Origin: Molossus alvarezi
Taxonomy: Eukaryota > Chordata > Mammalia > Chiroptera > Molossidae
DNA: 64,000 nt
Assembly (NCBI GenBank): GCA_037176705.1
Contig: CM073895.1
Coordinates: forward strand, 3,143,051-3,207,050
Reading direction: 5' to 3'
Within the stretch, counting starts at the first letter, position 1. Each line of letters begins with the position of its first letter. Both the position numbers and the translations under genes were made by a program. Shown in pieces: positions 12,490 to 23,654 of this stretch. Below the pieces are notes generated by a model. It was not told the origin of the DNA, did not search any database, and saw only the letters and a list, made by a program, of their open reading frames with translations.

Positions 12490-14425
12490 GTGTGACCTGG
12501 TCCGGCTGCCTTAAGGAAGGGCCACAGACCCGAGGCGAGGCAGCAGGACTTCATTCTTCTCGGGTTCTGGAGCCCAGAGTCCGAAATCCAGGTGTCGGCG
12601 GGCGGCTCCCGCCCAGGTCTCTGGAGAGGGCCCGCCTGCCTCTCCAGGCCGGTGGCCACACCCCTCCCCGGCTACTCCTGTCTTACCCCCTCTGCCTCTC
12701 GCAAACACACCCGTGCTGTATTTAGGGCCCCTGCTGATCTGGGGGCAGCTCCTCCTCTCAGGATCCTTCTGCCACAGAAGAGGTGGCGGGTGCCCTGCGA
12801 AGGCCCTGCTGCCGGACGGGGTGATCTTTCCGGGGGGACGAGCCAGCTGGGAAGCTGGGAAGGGCAGATTTGAAGAAGAGGACCCCGGGGAGGGGCCAGC
12901 AGTCAGCCTCTGACGGACGCCACGTGGTGTGTCCCTGGCAAGAAGATGCAGAGGGGTCTCTTTTCTGGTCATGTAGAGTGGGGTGCACTGATTTCATTGT
13001 CACCCCCCCACACACACCAATGACAAATTCGTCTTTTCCCCCTGAGTGGGCAGCCAGGAAGGAGGCAGGGTGGGTGCCCTCCGAGGTCCTTCAGGTTGGC
13101 TCCCTGACATGTGTGTCTGTAGGTGACCCAGTGACCTCTCTCCCAGGACTCAGAGGCCCCCTTTCTTCAGTTTCTGCCCCTCTGGGCCGACCTGTGGGCA
13201 CGGATTGTCCCTGGGGAAAGAGCCACATGAAAAGTCCGTCTGTCCTGCCCAGGAATGGGAGGGAGCAGACCCTGGGAATCCCCACGCACCTCCGCTCCCC
13301 TCCTCTGAGCTGAGCTCCTCCCTCCCAAGGCGGGCGGAAGCGAACACGCACTTTGTTGTTCTTGCTGGGAAAGCAAGATGCAAATAAGCCTTCTGAGAAT
13401 CCCTTCCCCGCATTAAGATTTCCCCGTAACGTTTTAGCAAACACAGGAGCCGAGGGAGGCCCAGATGGTGAGCAGGGAAGCAACGAGGCGCGTCCTTCAC
13501 GCCCTCAGCTCGGCCCCGACCTCCTGCCCACCGAGCCGAGGGAGGCCACCGGCCCACCGTTGTCTCTGAAAACCCTCCAGAAATGAGGAGTGACCTGCTG
13601 GGCACAGAGGGATGAAAGCAGAGCTAGAGAGCCCCTTGCCGGAACCCCGTCCCTCTCCGCCACCTCGGGAGTTATTTAACTACTCAAAGTCGATTCTTCC
13701 CGGAGCAGAAACAGCCAGGTAGTGGGCTTCCCGTCAAGTTGTAAGAATTAAATCTGAAGGTGCACAGTCCCACCCCGACTTCGACAGCAGCGAGGCGGGC
13801 GTTCCCTCCTCGTCGGCAGGAGCTCACATGTATGAGGTGGCGTCTACCTTGCAGGGTTGTGGGGTACGGCACCCCCATCCTCGAAGACAATGTTTCCTCC
13901 CCACTTGGTTAAGATGAAGCGTTGACACGTCTCATTTTAAACGTTACCCTCTAAATGCAACCTTCGAGGATCCGGCTGGCCCTCCAGGGTCAAGCCGTCC
14001 GTGAATTCCTGTGGCGGCTCTCGGTCGTGACCTGCGTGTTGCTTCTGCGGCTGTGTGATTGTCCTCCCGAAGCAGTGCCTCCTTGCAGGAGGGTCTCACG
14101 GGCTCACCCTCTGGGGCACGAGGGCACCTGGGTGAGGGGTGCCCGGCTCTGTGCTCACTGTGTGTCTGGGGGAAACACACACACTCCTTGCTCCTGCCAA
14201 GACGGACACGCCCCTTCTGTGATGTTGGAGCCTGTGTCCGTTACGAATCCTTCAGTGATGAATCACAGAAACCTCATCTCGCTCTGGGCACACCACGCAG
14301 GGTACTACAAGCTCTCTGACCTCACAGCCCAGAGGTGGAAAAGAACAGCTCGGTGACCCTCTCCAACCACTTCCCGGGGCTGCTATCCTGGGGCCCCTAA
14401 CCTGGGGGCTGGAAGTAACAGGTGT
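12490..14425. other. Intergenic DNA, no gene seen
   Basis: GC-rich, no exon recognised. Slightly AT-richer patches at about 13340-13440 and 13900-13965. Confidence 0.5.
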
Positions 14426-14429
14426 GGGC

Positions 14430-14655
14430 TGTCTCCGTCTCACAGTCTGGCAGCTGGAGGCCTGGGCTCGTCTGAAATGCAGGTGTGGCGGGGTCATGAT
14501 CTCTCGGAGGCTCGAGGGGGGGATCCTCCCCTCCAAGCCTTGGCTTGTGGCCACATCTCTCCAGTGTCTGCCCCTCTGGTCACACGACCCTCTTCCTTCT
14601 CTGCGAGTCTCTGCTCTTCTTGTAGGACCCCTGCCATGTTGGACTTAACTCCTGA
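14430..14655 (-). repeat. MaLR-type LTR relic
   Basis: Plus-strand landmarks occur in the order expected for a reversed MaLR/MLT1-type LTR: 'cacagtctggcagctggagg', then 'ggatcctcccctccaagcc', 'cttggcttgtggccacat', 'ctctccagtgtctgcccct' and 'tgctcttcttgtagga'. The same series, better preserved, is at 62438-62736. Non-coding relic. Confidence 0.7.
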
Positions 14656-14659
14656 CTTC

Positions 14660-16071
14660 TGCCAAGACCTCGCATTCTGAGGTGCGGATGGACCTGAATT
14701 TAGGGGGGAACGATTCACCCCACACCACCCTCCCAGCCTGATTTCCTGCTGGGTCCTGGCTGCCTTCAGGAGGTTTCCTTCTGAGGTCGGGTCTCCCCTC
14801 ATCACCGGAAATAAAGACCAAGCCCAGCCCTTGCACAGCCCTCCCCTGGGAGAGACTGGGTCTCGGCTCCTTCCCACCCAGATGGCCAGGCCCCCAGACC
14901 AGCTGCCTTCAGTGCTGAGCCCCCGAAGCCTCCCCGCGGTCAGGGAGATGGGAATCACCCATTGGCTGGAGCCGGTCCGAGCCCCTTGGTTCCCCTGGGA
15001 GAACAGGGATGGGGTTTCCTGAACGACATGTGGGTGTCCTCTTCCTAAAGAGGGGAGTAGACTGTAGGCAGCAACATACAGGTGCCCCCTACAAGAGGAA
15101 GACCGCAGCCCTTGGAGGTCACAGTGCCGAGCTCCCCAGCTGCCAGGGCCCAGGGCGCCCTCCTCCGAATGGCTCCAGTGTGACAGGCCCCAGATGAGGT
15201 GCTTACACCTGAGGGAGAACTAAACTGTCAGCCCCCGCGGCCCTCCCAGCATAAGCCTCCAGCCCGAGGGCCTCTCCCCTCACCCAGGGGCTAGCCTGGG
15301 CCGGCTTTGTCTCTGGATGGGCCTCCAGGGGGCTCTTGCGATGGCTGCTTCGTCCCCTCACCATCTGAGAGCTGTCCCCCAGCTTCCCCGTAAACACAAC
15401 GTGCCAGGAACCCTCAGGCCCCTGCAGGACTGGGAGAGAAAGCCCTGGTGGTGGGCGATGACAGGCGGCCTCCAGGGACAGGCCTCTGGGTACCTGATCC
15501 CAGGGGCCAGAGGCTGCCCAGGCTGGATGCTGCTCTTCAGGGCCCAGAGGAAGAGCCCTAAACCTGACTGACCTCTTGGGGACACGCAGTCACCCCAGCC
15601 TGCAGGAGGGTTGGCCCTTTTAGGGCACGTAGGCCTCGGGCCCCCTCCCCAGCAGTTCTACACCTCACAGGCTTTGGGGGTGCAGCAGGGGTCCCGGGGC
15701 CTACCCTGTGGACGTCCTGCTCCCCACCTGTGGCTGGAGAGAATGAATGACAAGTGTCCCTCCTGGCACAAGGGGGCAGAGCCGCCGGGCCCAGCTCAGC
15801 CGCGCTTCAGTAACGTCTTGCCTTGGCGACTAAGGCTTTTCCGAGGAGGGTGACGCCTCCCTGCACTCAGAGCCTACACACCGTGGTTCCTGCTGCAGAA
15901 GCACTTGGGGGGCAGGAGAAAAAGGGGAGCCCCAGGGGTCTTCAGGAGTGGTTGGAACATTGGCCAGCAGGGCCCCTGCAGGGTGGGCACGGAGAGTGGG
16001 CACCTGGAGCAGAGAGGATGGTGTGAGTGAAGTCCCAGGTAAGAAACCATGCGACCTGAGACACATGGTGG
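14660..16071. other. Intergenic DNA, no gene seen
   Basis: GC-rich unique-looking sequence leading into the 20-bp minisatellite. No exon or assignable repeat. Confidence 0.5.
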
Positions 16072-16388
16072 GAATGCAGGTGGGAGGCGGGAATGCAGGT
16101 GGGAGGGAGGGAATGCAGGTGGGAGGGAGGGAATGCAGGTGAGAGGGAGGGAATGCAGGTGAGAGGGAGGGAATGCAGGTGAGAGGGAGGGAATGCAGGT
16201 GGGAGGGCGGGAATGCAGGTGGGAGGGAGGGAATGCAGGTGGGAGGGTGGGAATGCAGGTGGGAGGGGGGAGGTGGGAGGGGGGAATGCAGGTGGGAGGG
16301 GGGAATGCAGGTGGGAGGAAGGAATGCAGGTGGGAGGGGGAATGCAGGTGGGAGGGCGGGAATGCAGGGAGGAATGCAGGTGGGATGG
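16072..16388. repeat. G-rich 20-bp minisatellite
   Basis: About 16 copies of a unit close to gaatgcaggtgggagggagg, with small indels near 16260-16340 that shift the register. The plus strand carries closely spaced runs of three or more G, so it has strong G-quadruplex potential. Plus-strand open frames reading MQVGGRECRWEGGNAG-type peptides are by-products of the repeat, not genes. Confidence 0.95.
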
Positions 16389-16514
16389 TGGCAGATCTAA
16401 GCTGGCAGCAGGTCTGAGAGGACAGACGGGCGGGTGTGACTGCGGACGGCTCTGCACGCTGAGGAGCAGCTCGGCCCCTGTCGTCCAGGCACCGGGGAGC
16501 CGCAGCAAAGGCAG

Positions 16515-16665
16515 AGAGTGAGTAGTGACATGTTTAGACTGGACCCTGGGGAGGGAATAAAAAGGGCCCCGGGGAGGCAGGGAGGCCAGGCAGTGGGCGG
16601 GGAACAGCTGATGAGCCCTGAACCCAGGCTGAGGGTAGAAATGGGGAAGAGGGAGAGAAGGACAG
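16515..16665 (+). repeat. Ancient interspersed repeat, family unresolved
   Basis: The series 'gtagtgacatgtttagactg', '...ggcagggaggccaggcag' and 'gggtagaaatggggaagagg' follows the order of a common mammal-wide repeat (agtgacatgatctgattt ... gaggcagggagaccag ... gcagtggggatggag). I recognise the text but cannot name the family with confidence. Confidence 0.5.
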
Positions 16666-16669
16666 AGTT

Positions 16670-17975
16670 AGGGGGCCCTCTATGCAGAAGGGGTCCGTGA
16701 GCCTCAGGGCGGGACCTTACGCTGTGGACAGGTGACCAGCATGGTGGCCGAGGGTGTGTGGTGGCTCAGTCCCCGCCTGGGCACTTCGAGCCATTCACCC
16801 CGCACTCAGGTTTTGGGGGTGTTCTCAAGATCACACAGTTCCCGGTACCTGGGAAATGCAATGCCGAGGGCCCCAGCTGGTCCCTGTGCCAGAGAGGAAG
16901 GGATCCACAGACCCAGCCACAAGTTCTGGCCACACCTGGGCTGGCCCTGTTGGGTACAGAAGAGGGACCTGCACCCCACCGGGCAGGGAAGGTGCCGCCT
17001 GAAGGTGCGGCTGTCTGAGCCGATCCTGGGAGCCAGGTGATGAGGTGCAGGCCAGTTCCTGGCTCCGGGAATGATGGATGGGGCAGCAGGAGTGAGCAGG
17101 CTGGGCGGGGTCCACTGCCCTGGGAGGGAGCCGGCTGGGAGCCCTGTGGGGCGGGAGGACCCTCCCGGTGGGTTGGCCTCAGGTGGAGATTGGACTGGGG
17201 TTGTCCCTAGACTATGGTACACCCTCCCCGGGCCTCTCTGCCTGTCCGGCTCCCCCAGGGGACAGGATTGCTGGCCCAGGGGCCTCTGTGTCGAGAAAGC
17301 AGAGCAACCCAGCCCCTGCCCACCCAGCTCCCGTGTCGCAAGCCAGGGCCAAGAGCAGGCGGGTGGGGCTCACGCTCCCCAGAAACAGCACCCCACCCAG
17401 TCCTGCCACACCTGGCCAGTGGCCCCGCGAAGGCCGTTGGGCTGGCTCATGTTAGCGGGCTCAGTATTTTACAGGGAACCCTTTCTACCCATTTTCTAAG
17501 TCACTCAGGGTGCCCGCCACTCGCAGACTTTCTCAGGCCGCTTTGGAGTGAAAGGGTCTCTCTCATTTTCATGGTGGGCACAGAGGGGGCCTGGCTTTGG
17601 TGGGGGAGCTCGCTGCTCTGCATCTGTGTCTCTCCCTGCAGGGCTGGGGTGGCGCTGGCGCCTCCTGGGCCCGAGGGTGAGGGGACAGGCTCGGAAAGCC
17701 AGGAAGAGGGGGCTCCACTCTCTGTCCCCTCTGTGGTCACGGGAGTTCATGCAGGAACCGTGGGCCAGCGGCGTCCAGCACCGAGACGGGTTGGAGTTCT
17801 GATGCGGCCCACAGACCGGACCGCAGGTGGGTGGCTCCGGCCTTAGGACCTCCTGGGGACTTCCCGCCACAGACCCTCCAGGCCGCCCTCCTGCATTGGG
17901 GCTTCTGGGGCTGGGGCCCAGGAAGTGTGCTCAGCTGCTTCTGAAGCCTGCGACCAGTGAGGCCCAGGCAGGAGG
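16670..17975. other. Intergenic DNA, no gene seen
   Basis: GC-rich unique-looking sequence. The longest open frame (17214-17846 plus, 210 codons) has no recognisable domain, overlaps other frames on both strands and has composition typical of GC-rich noncoding DNA. Confidence 0.5.
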
Positions 17976-17979
17976 TGCC

Positions 17980-18110
17980 CAGAGTCCTGTTCTAGCACCT
18001 TCCAGCTGGGTGCTGCCTGTGGCTCTTTTTTGAGCCTCAGTATTACTGTCAATGAAATGGGCATAAGGCTTACCACGTAGGCTTGTTTCCTGTTCCGTTT
18101 GTAAAACAGC
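17980..18110 (+). repeat. Probable MIR SINE fragment
   Basis: The core 'gagcctcagtattactgtc' followed by 'aatgaaatgggcataa' resembles the MIR segment 'gcctcagtttcctcatctgtaaaatgggg'. Diverged; boundaries approximate. Confidence 0.5.
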
Positions 18111-18460
18111 CCTTCATGGGCCCCCAAGGCCGCTGTGGCACAGTAACTGGTTACAGAGGGGTGCGTGCCGACCCCATCACCCTGGCTGTGGGACCGAAAG
18201 GCTCACTTCTCTCGTGTGACCAGTTTGTGCCGAGTGCTGAGCCGAGTGCCGGAGCAGGGAGGGCAGAGACAATGGGGAACCAGGGCTACACGTGCGAAGG
18301 GTCCGGGAAGGGCTGAGATGTGGGCACACGTGTATGGGGATGGGGACATGGGTCCCCTTGGAGCGTCAAGGGAGAAGACAGCTCCAGGTGGTGGGAGGGT
18401 CGCAAGTCTTTGTCTGAAGAAGGGAGATTACAGGGAGTTTAAGCAGATCGGGGAAGATAG

Positions 18461-18740
18461 GTAGGACACCTGGCAGGCAGGTAGGGCACCTGGCAGACAT
18501 GTAGGATGTCTGGAAGACAGGTAGGGCACCTGGAAGACAGGTAGGACACCTGGCAGACAGGTAAGACGTCTGGCAGACAGGTAGAATGTCTGGAAGACAG
18601 GTAAGATGTCTGGAAGACAAGTAGGATGTCTGGCAGACAGGTAAGATGTCTGGAAGACAAGTAGGACATCTGGCAGACAGGTAGGATGTCTGGCAGGCAG
18701 GTAGGACACCTGGCAGGCAGGTAGGGCACCTGGCAGACAG
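18461..18740. repeat. 20-bp minisatellite, 14 units in exact register
   Basis: Unit close to gtaggacacctggcagacag. All 14 units are exactly 20 bp, so the array has accumulated substitutions but no indels. Variation falls mainly at a few sites (aca/gca/atg after 'gtag', cag/aag after 'tgg', ggc/gac). A decayed partial unit follows to about 18760. Because 20 is not a multiple of 3, all minus-strand frames stay open and read CLPDILPVCQTSYL-type repeats; these are not proteins. Confidence 0.97.
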
Positions 18741-18839
18741 GTAGGCAGAGCAGGACACCTAGCAGAATGGACTACAGAATTGAGTCCTTTCGGATCCTTT
18801 ATGGGGATGGAATCCTACACTGGGGGGAGTGTGTCCTCC

Positions 18840-19040
18840 CCTTCAGTCACCCGGACTGTGCTCTGGTTTCCTGAGTGACAGTTGTGTGCCCAGCCGTGTC
18901 CGCACCTCTCCACCTCATGGTATCTCTCAACAATGCCGGGGCTCTGTGCCACAGATGGATGACCGAGTTTGGGGAGCTTGCCTGTGACTCCCTCACAGCT
19001 GGTCCCTGGGCGAGCTAGGCCAAGACACAGGTCCTTCTGA
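18840..19040 (-). repeat. Possible MIR SINE fragment
   Basis: Plus-strand order 'ttgtgtgcccagccgtgtc', 'acctcatggtatctctcaac', 'cacagatggatgaccgag' and 'gctaggccaagacacaggtc' is consistent with a decayed reversed MIR (tgtgccaggcactg ... aactcatttaatc ... ttacagatgaggaaac). Low identity, so tentative. Confidence 0.45.
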
Positions 19041-19900
19041 GCTCAGACAACGACAATAAGGATCCCCAGGGAGAGAGGGCGCTAGCAAGGGACACAGAGA
19101 ACTTCCTGGAGCAATGGAATCATTGCATGTCTAGGTTGGGTCTTGGTCATGTAGGGGACACATCGGTCTCAGCTTACTGAATCAGACACCGACAGTGTTC
19201 ATGTGCCCTGAGCTGTAAACCCTCTGTGATGAAAGAGAACAATGACATGGGTCTCAGGACCACACTGCACCAGGAGACCCCGAAGCTTGAAAACAGTCGA
19301 GCATGATGAGCTCACCTGGCATTGAGGAGGACCGCTAAACCTATCCGGGACACGTCGCACAGGAAATGGGACGCAAACACCAGCCTCTGTGTTCCCAAGT
19401 GTTTCTTGAGTGATAAGTGGGTTTTAACATATTGGTAGACTCCCTGGAATTTTTCTGAAGAATAAAAAAAATTGTCAATAGCATCTTAACATTTAAAAAG
19501 TTTTCCATGAAGTGCCTCGCGCACTCCCCCTCAGGGTGGCTGCTAATGCATTTGAGGTTGCTGACACCTGAAATAAACCCTCTGATGGACCACGATCAAT
19601 GAGACCGTTTTCTCTCTGTGGGGGTAGGACAAGAGCGCTTGCCGCTCCACGGACACGTCCCCAGCTCTTTTCCCCACATTGAATTGTGCAGACATTTCGC
19701 CCACATGCGCTGACGGAGGCTGAGAGGGTACCTCCACCCCAAGATGCTCTCTGGCATGAAGCTCTTCCGAGGCAGAACTCATCAAACAGGGCGTCTGCTT
19801 TGCAGTCATCCCTCTGTGGTTTTCCTGACGGTGACTCCGAGTGCGGATGTATCAGACTTGTAGATCTCCTCATTCCGTTCCATTCCAGTAGCGGATATAA
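19041..19900. other. Intergenic DNA with lower GC, no gene seen
   Basis: Less GC-rich than its surroundings and apparently not a known repeat. A minus-strand frame of 126 codons (19493-19873) has no recognisable domain. The stretch just upstream of the L1 end at 19905 may include its target site. Confidence 0.45.
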
Positions 19901-19904
19901 ATTT

Positions 19905-20055
19905 GCTTAATTAAAAATGGCACAGACCTCAGAGGGAAGGGGAGGGGGAGGCGGGAAGAGATAAACCACGGCTCTGCACGGAGGCGGAACCGACGGGCAC
20001 GGGCAACAAAGGAGGGACATCTGTAATACTTCCAACAATACAGATGAAAACAAAA
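19905..20055 (+). mobile_element. LINE-1 3'UTR end (5'-truncated L1)
   Basis: Plus-strand text 'cgggaagagataaaccacgg', then 'gagggacatctgtaatactt' and 'ccaacaatacagatgaaaac'. The same landmarks occur in the reverse complement of the L1 3'UTR at 58985-59160, so these are two copies of one L1 3'UTR lineage in opposite orientation. Roughly 150 bp remain and an internal part of the UTR is missing relative to the other copy. Confidence 0.8.
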
Positions 20056-20204
20056 GGGGCTTCATTAAAAGATGCTTCCCACTGACCTCGGTCGTCCGAC
20101 ACACAGGGATGGAATTTCTAGATCAAGTCCATCAGGTCCTGTGTGCCATCAGAACCGGCGTTGCTCGATTTGCCCCCTCTCTCCCTGGCTTGTCCTGGGA
20201 CAGA

Positions 20205-20350
20205 CCCATGTCTTCTTGTTTGCAAGCTTTGTGATTTGTAATTACCATTTTCTAAAAGGCCCCGAAGCTGGTGTTTTTGTTACTGTGGCTCCAGTCACTG
20301 AGCTATTTGAAGCAATCAAAGAGCAGAGGATTTGTTTGCGGAAGGGCTCA
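20205..20350. other. Candidate conserved noncoding element
   Basis: A non-repetitive, AT-richer island within GC-rich DNA containing the homeodomain-type core 'tttgtaattaccattttc' (about 20235-20252) and a TCF/LEF-like 'caatcaaagagc' (about 20314-20325). I recognise no repeat family. Assignment as an enhancer is inference only; it is about 14.8 kb upstream of the AJAP1 start. Confidence 0.3.
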
Positions 20351-20522
20351 ATGCCATTGTAGGACACTCAGGCGGGTTCCCAGAGAAGCTTTTCCAAGGC
20401 TCCTACGTTTCGAGAACCTTATTCACGGTGAGCAGCGGAGAGAGCGTGTTGCCGCATTGAAAGGGTTTTTGTAACTCAGTATCTGCCGCTAATCGTACCC
20501 ACAGAAATGTTTGTGAATGTTG

Positions 20523-20743
20523 AAAACATTTTTATTGGTTTTTAGAGAGAGGGGGAAGGGAGAGGGAGAGAGAGAGAGAGAAACCTCCATGCGACAGCAA
20601 AACATCCATCTGCTGCCTCCTGCACGCCCCCTACTGGGGACCGACCTCAAAACCAGGGCACGTGCCCTGACCGGGGAATGGAACCGGCGACTTTTCGGTA
20701 AACAGGGATGACGCCCAACCAACTGAGCCACACTGGCCAGGAC
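20523..20743 (-). mobile_element. VES SINE, copy 2
   Basis: Minus-strand VES: the tRNA-like head is at the right end ('actgagccacactggccag' in plus orientation, 20723-20741) and the tail at 20523-20545. An internal GA-rich stretch lies at about 20560-20580. Flanking sequences 20506-20522 (aatgtttgtgaatgttg) and 20744-20760 (aattttgtgagtattgg) are a convincing diverged 17-bp target-site duplication. Confidence 0.95.
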
Positions 20744-20760
20744 AATTTTGTGAGTATTGG

Positions 20761-21605
20761 CTACAGTTTGTATCATTTGACTGGCAGATTGTCTCAGCTG
20801 TTGGACACAATTTTGAGTGAGTCTCCACGACCCATTGCTAGTGGATGTCCCTACAAATGTCGCTTTCCACCTGGTGCCTTGAAGGCTGCGCAGGCGCATC
20901 ACCACCACGGTGAGAGAAACAGTGTTACCTCCTTCAGCGCGAACCTTGCACGGAATTCTCCGGAGGACGCGCCATGGTCTCGGATGCTTTGCCTCCGACA
21001 ATGAAACTCTAAAGCTGTGTTTTCACTTCGTAAATGGGGTTTAAAACATCGAGCCGTGCTGGGAATTCCCCGCTATCCTATCCGATGTCATCGCGTAGAA
21101 CTGGCTTCCTCTCCCAGTCGGCCGGGCCCTCCTCCTGCTGGCACCCCAACATGTTACCAGCCCCCCGCTTTCCTTCTCGTGCAAGGAAGCTGAGTGCGGG
21201 ATCTGGGGGAACCGCGCTGAATCTCAGTGAAAACCATGCTCTTTGGGGTGCCGGCCGGCCACAGCCTCGTCTTCGGGCAAAGTCTTCTTCAAGCGGTGAC
21301 CAGCGTTGGACGTACATGCTGTTTTGTCCCCACTGGAACCCAGGGGCCATGGCCGACACATGGGTGCACCCCGAAGAAGCCCTAGCTGCCCCAGAATCTC
21401 AGCGACCAGTGTGAGCTCAGGACTTGCTGTGTTTTTTTTTTTTATTAAATGTGTACTTTCATTATTTTAGCTCATTGCTTCCAACAGGGTTTATTGCAAA
21501 GTTCAAAGGAGCGTTAGCGACCAGCGACGCGAAAGCCCGGGTGTGTGTTCGCCCTGAGATGAAGGAAGGCTCTCCCGGGGCCGGGCACGGGGCCGCTCCC
21601 CGGCT
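20761..21605. other. Intergenic DNA, no gene seen
   Basis: The first 120 bp after the VES are AT-richer and non-repetitive and were contiguous with 20460-20522 before insertion. A T-run and an AT-rich patch lie at 21432-21480. No exon recognised. Confidence 0.5.
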
Positions 21606-21607
21606 GT

Positions 21608-21900
21608 GTCCCCCACGGAATGTCTCCGTCCCCAAACTCTTATGCCGAAACCCGCATCCCCAGTGGGATGGGACCAGCAGGTGGGGCCTCTGGAGAGTTC
21701 AGGTCACGACGTGGTGCCCGCGTGAATGGGCTTAGTGCCCTGGTAGGAGACACCCCAGGGGGTTTTGTCCCCCTCCCGCCAGGAGAGGACAGAGAGATGT
21801 GAACCAGGGGGAGGACCTTACCGGCACCAGCGGCCTTGACCTCAGAGACCTGCCGCTGTCCCTGACTTGGACTGCTCGGAGGTTACCCAGGCCTGGGGCA
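21608..21900 (+). repeat. MaLR (MLT1-type) LTR relic
   Basis: Landmarks in order: 'gtgtcccccacggaatgtct', 'ccaaactcttatgccgaaac', 'aggtggggcctctggagag', 'gcgtgaatgggcttagtgcc' and 'gtgaaccagggggaggacc'. These match the classic order of MLT1 LTRs (cccccaaattcttatgttgaaac ... ggtggggcctttgggag ... catgaatgggattagtgccc ... tgaaccaggaagcgggcc). Solo LTR remnant of an ancient endogenous retrovirus-like element, non-coding. Confidence 0.8.
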
Positions 21901-21904
21901 GCTT

Positions 21905-23383
21905 CACCCCCCGCACGCGGCCCTCGGGAACCAGCATCTCTGTTTGTTCATCCCCTTCCCCCGAGACCCAGGTCTGGGGCAGGACCAGGGGACAAGTGGA
22001 AGGTGGATGGTTCGGGCTGGGCTCCCTCCTGCCCCACCGCCTGGAGCTGGACCGTGTTTGGGATCCTCTGCCCCACGGGGAAGGCCACGCCCGGGTCCCC
22101 AGAGCGCCCCTGACCCTGATCGGCACCTCCCTGAGCTGTGCTCACAGACCTGGGTTGGGGCGTTTGGTGCAGCTTGTCCCATGATCAGCAGGTGCGTGGC
22201 GGCCGTGAGGACGCCCTCACTCCGGGCGCTCCTGTGACAGGCAGGCGGGGAGCCCGCAGCCGCCCTCTGTGGCGGGGGGTCCTCGGGGAGCTACGCCGCC
22301 CACGTCTCCGGGGAGCCCGCCTTCCCCTCACTCACCTGTGAGGCGCCCGGTTGAGCCAGACTCCCCGAGTCTCCGAGGCCGGCTGGGGGCTGGAGGCGCC
22401 CCGGGGAGGCCTGACCGGGTGGTGGTCACGCTGCTTTGGGCTTTTCCTCCCACGGGTTCCCACTCCCAGAGCCCTGCCTGCGGCCGGGGCAGGGCCATCC
22501 TGTCGCTGGGGGAGGTTTACTGCCCACGCGTGTGCCCAGTCCCTGTGCCCGGTCCCTGTGCCCCCGGTGTGTGTTCAGAGATAACGGTAAGACCTCAGCT
22601 GGAGCACCCACCGCTGGTGTACTGAGGGTCAGGGAGAGAGAATGATCAAACGGAGTCCGGAGATCCAGCTGGGTGGGGGGCCACTATTCTGCCTGCACAG
22701 GGACGCCTGCCTGCACCCCACCGCAGACCGAGGGCTCCTGATACCAGCACCCGCTCCAGGAGCGCTCACAGCCCGGGGCGTCCAGATGCTGAGGGAGGAG
22801 CCAGTGACCCCAGTGGGGGGCTGCTCTGCGAGCTGGGCCAGTGCTCCGAGGGAGGGAGTCTGCAGGTCCCCCTCCGCCCTGGAGACTGGTGCTCCCCCTG
22901 TCCCACCACTTGGAGCAGAGCCAAGCCTGCCCACCAGGACGCTACCCCAGCCAGGGGCCTGTGAGCCACGCACAGCACAAGACGGGGCGCCTGGAACCCC
23001 AGGAGGGCTCAGGCTTTGGGGGTGCCCCCGCCCTCTTACAGCCTCCTAGCAGGAAGAGAGCAAAGCAGGATGGGGCGCCTCTTCATTTAGCCGGCATCAG
23101 AGGGCTTTGGGGTACCGCCCTCGCCCCGTGCACCAGCCTCCTCGCAGGGTCCGGAAAGCACTGCCTCATTGTTCTTCAGCGCCCCTGGACCCTGAGCCGG
23201 GGGCAAGCTGCAGAGCAGTGGGGTGCCGCTGCAGGACAAAGCCGTCTGCACCCGCTTCCCCTGGCTGAGTCCCAGGGCCAGCCCCCGCCCAGGGCCCTCC
23301 TCTGCAGCCTCGGTCTCCCCTCTCCTGGAAGACACACCTGCTCTGCTTCGGAGCAGCCAGACCTTCCGAGTTATTGTTTTGCT
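21905..23383. other. Intergenic DNA, no gene seen
   Basis: GC-rich with several overlapping frames on both strands, none with a recognisable domain. A short 'ccctgtgccc' triplication is at about 22537-22565. Confidence 0.5.
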
Positions 23384-23389
23384 TCTCAT

Positions 23390-23638
23390 TTTGTTGTTGT
23401 TGTTTTTGTTTTGTTTTAATCCTCACTCGAGGACATTTTTTGATATTTTGTTCAGATAGAGTGGAAGGGAGAGAGAAACATCGACGTGAAAGGGACACAT
23501 CGAGTGGCTGCCACCCGCATGACCAACCAGGGCCGGGGACAAACTGCAACCGAGGTACGTGCCCTTAGCAGGAACCGAACCTGGGTCTCTCCAGACCGCA
23601 GGCCGACGCTCTAACCGCTGAGCCAAACCGGCCAGGGC
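23390..23638 (-). mobile_element. VES SINE, copy 3
   Basis: Minus-strand VES of the other subtype, recognised by the 'aatcctcactcgaggacat' 3' segment (23418-23436). The tRNA head 'gctgagccaaaccggccagg' ends it at the right. The A-tail equivalent is the T/G-rich run at about 23391-23420. The element is flanked by 'tctcatttt' (from 23384) and 'tctcatttg' (from 23639), a likely target-site duplication. Confidence 0.95.
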
Positions 23639-23654
23639 TCTCATTTGTTTTTAA

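Noticed and set aside
16072..18740. CRISPR-like array (regular ~20-bp repeats)
   Set aside because: Units are directly adjacent without unique spacers and the genome is mammalian; these are minisatellites.
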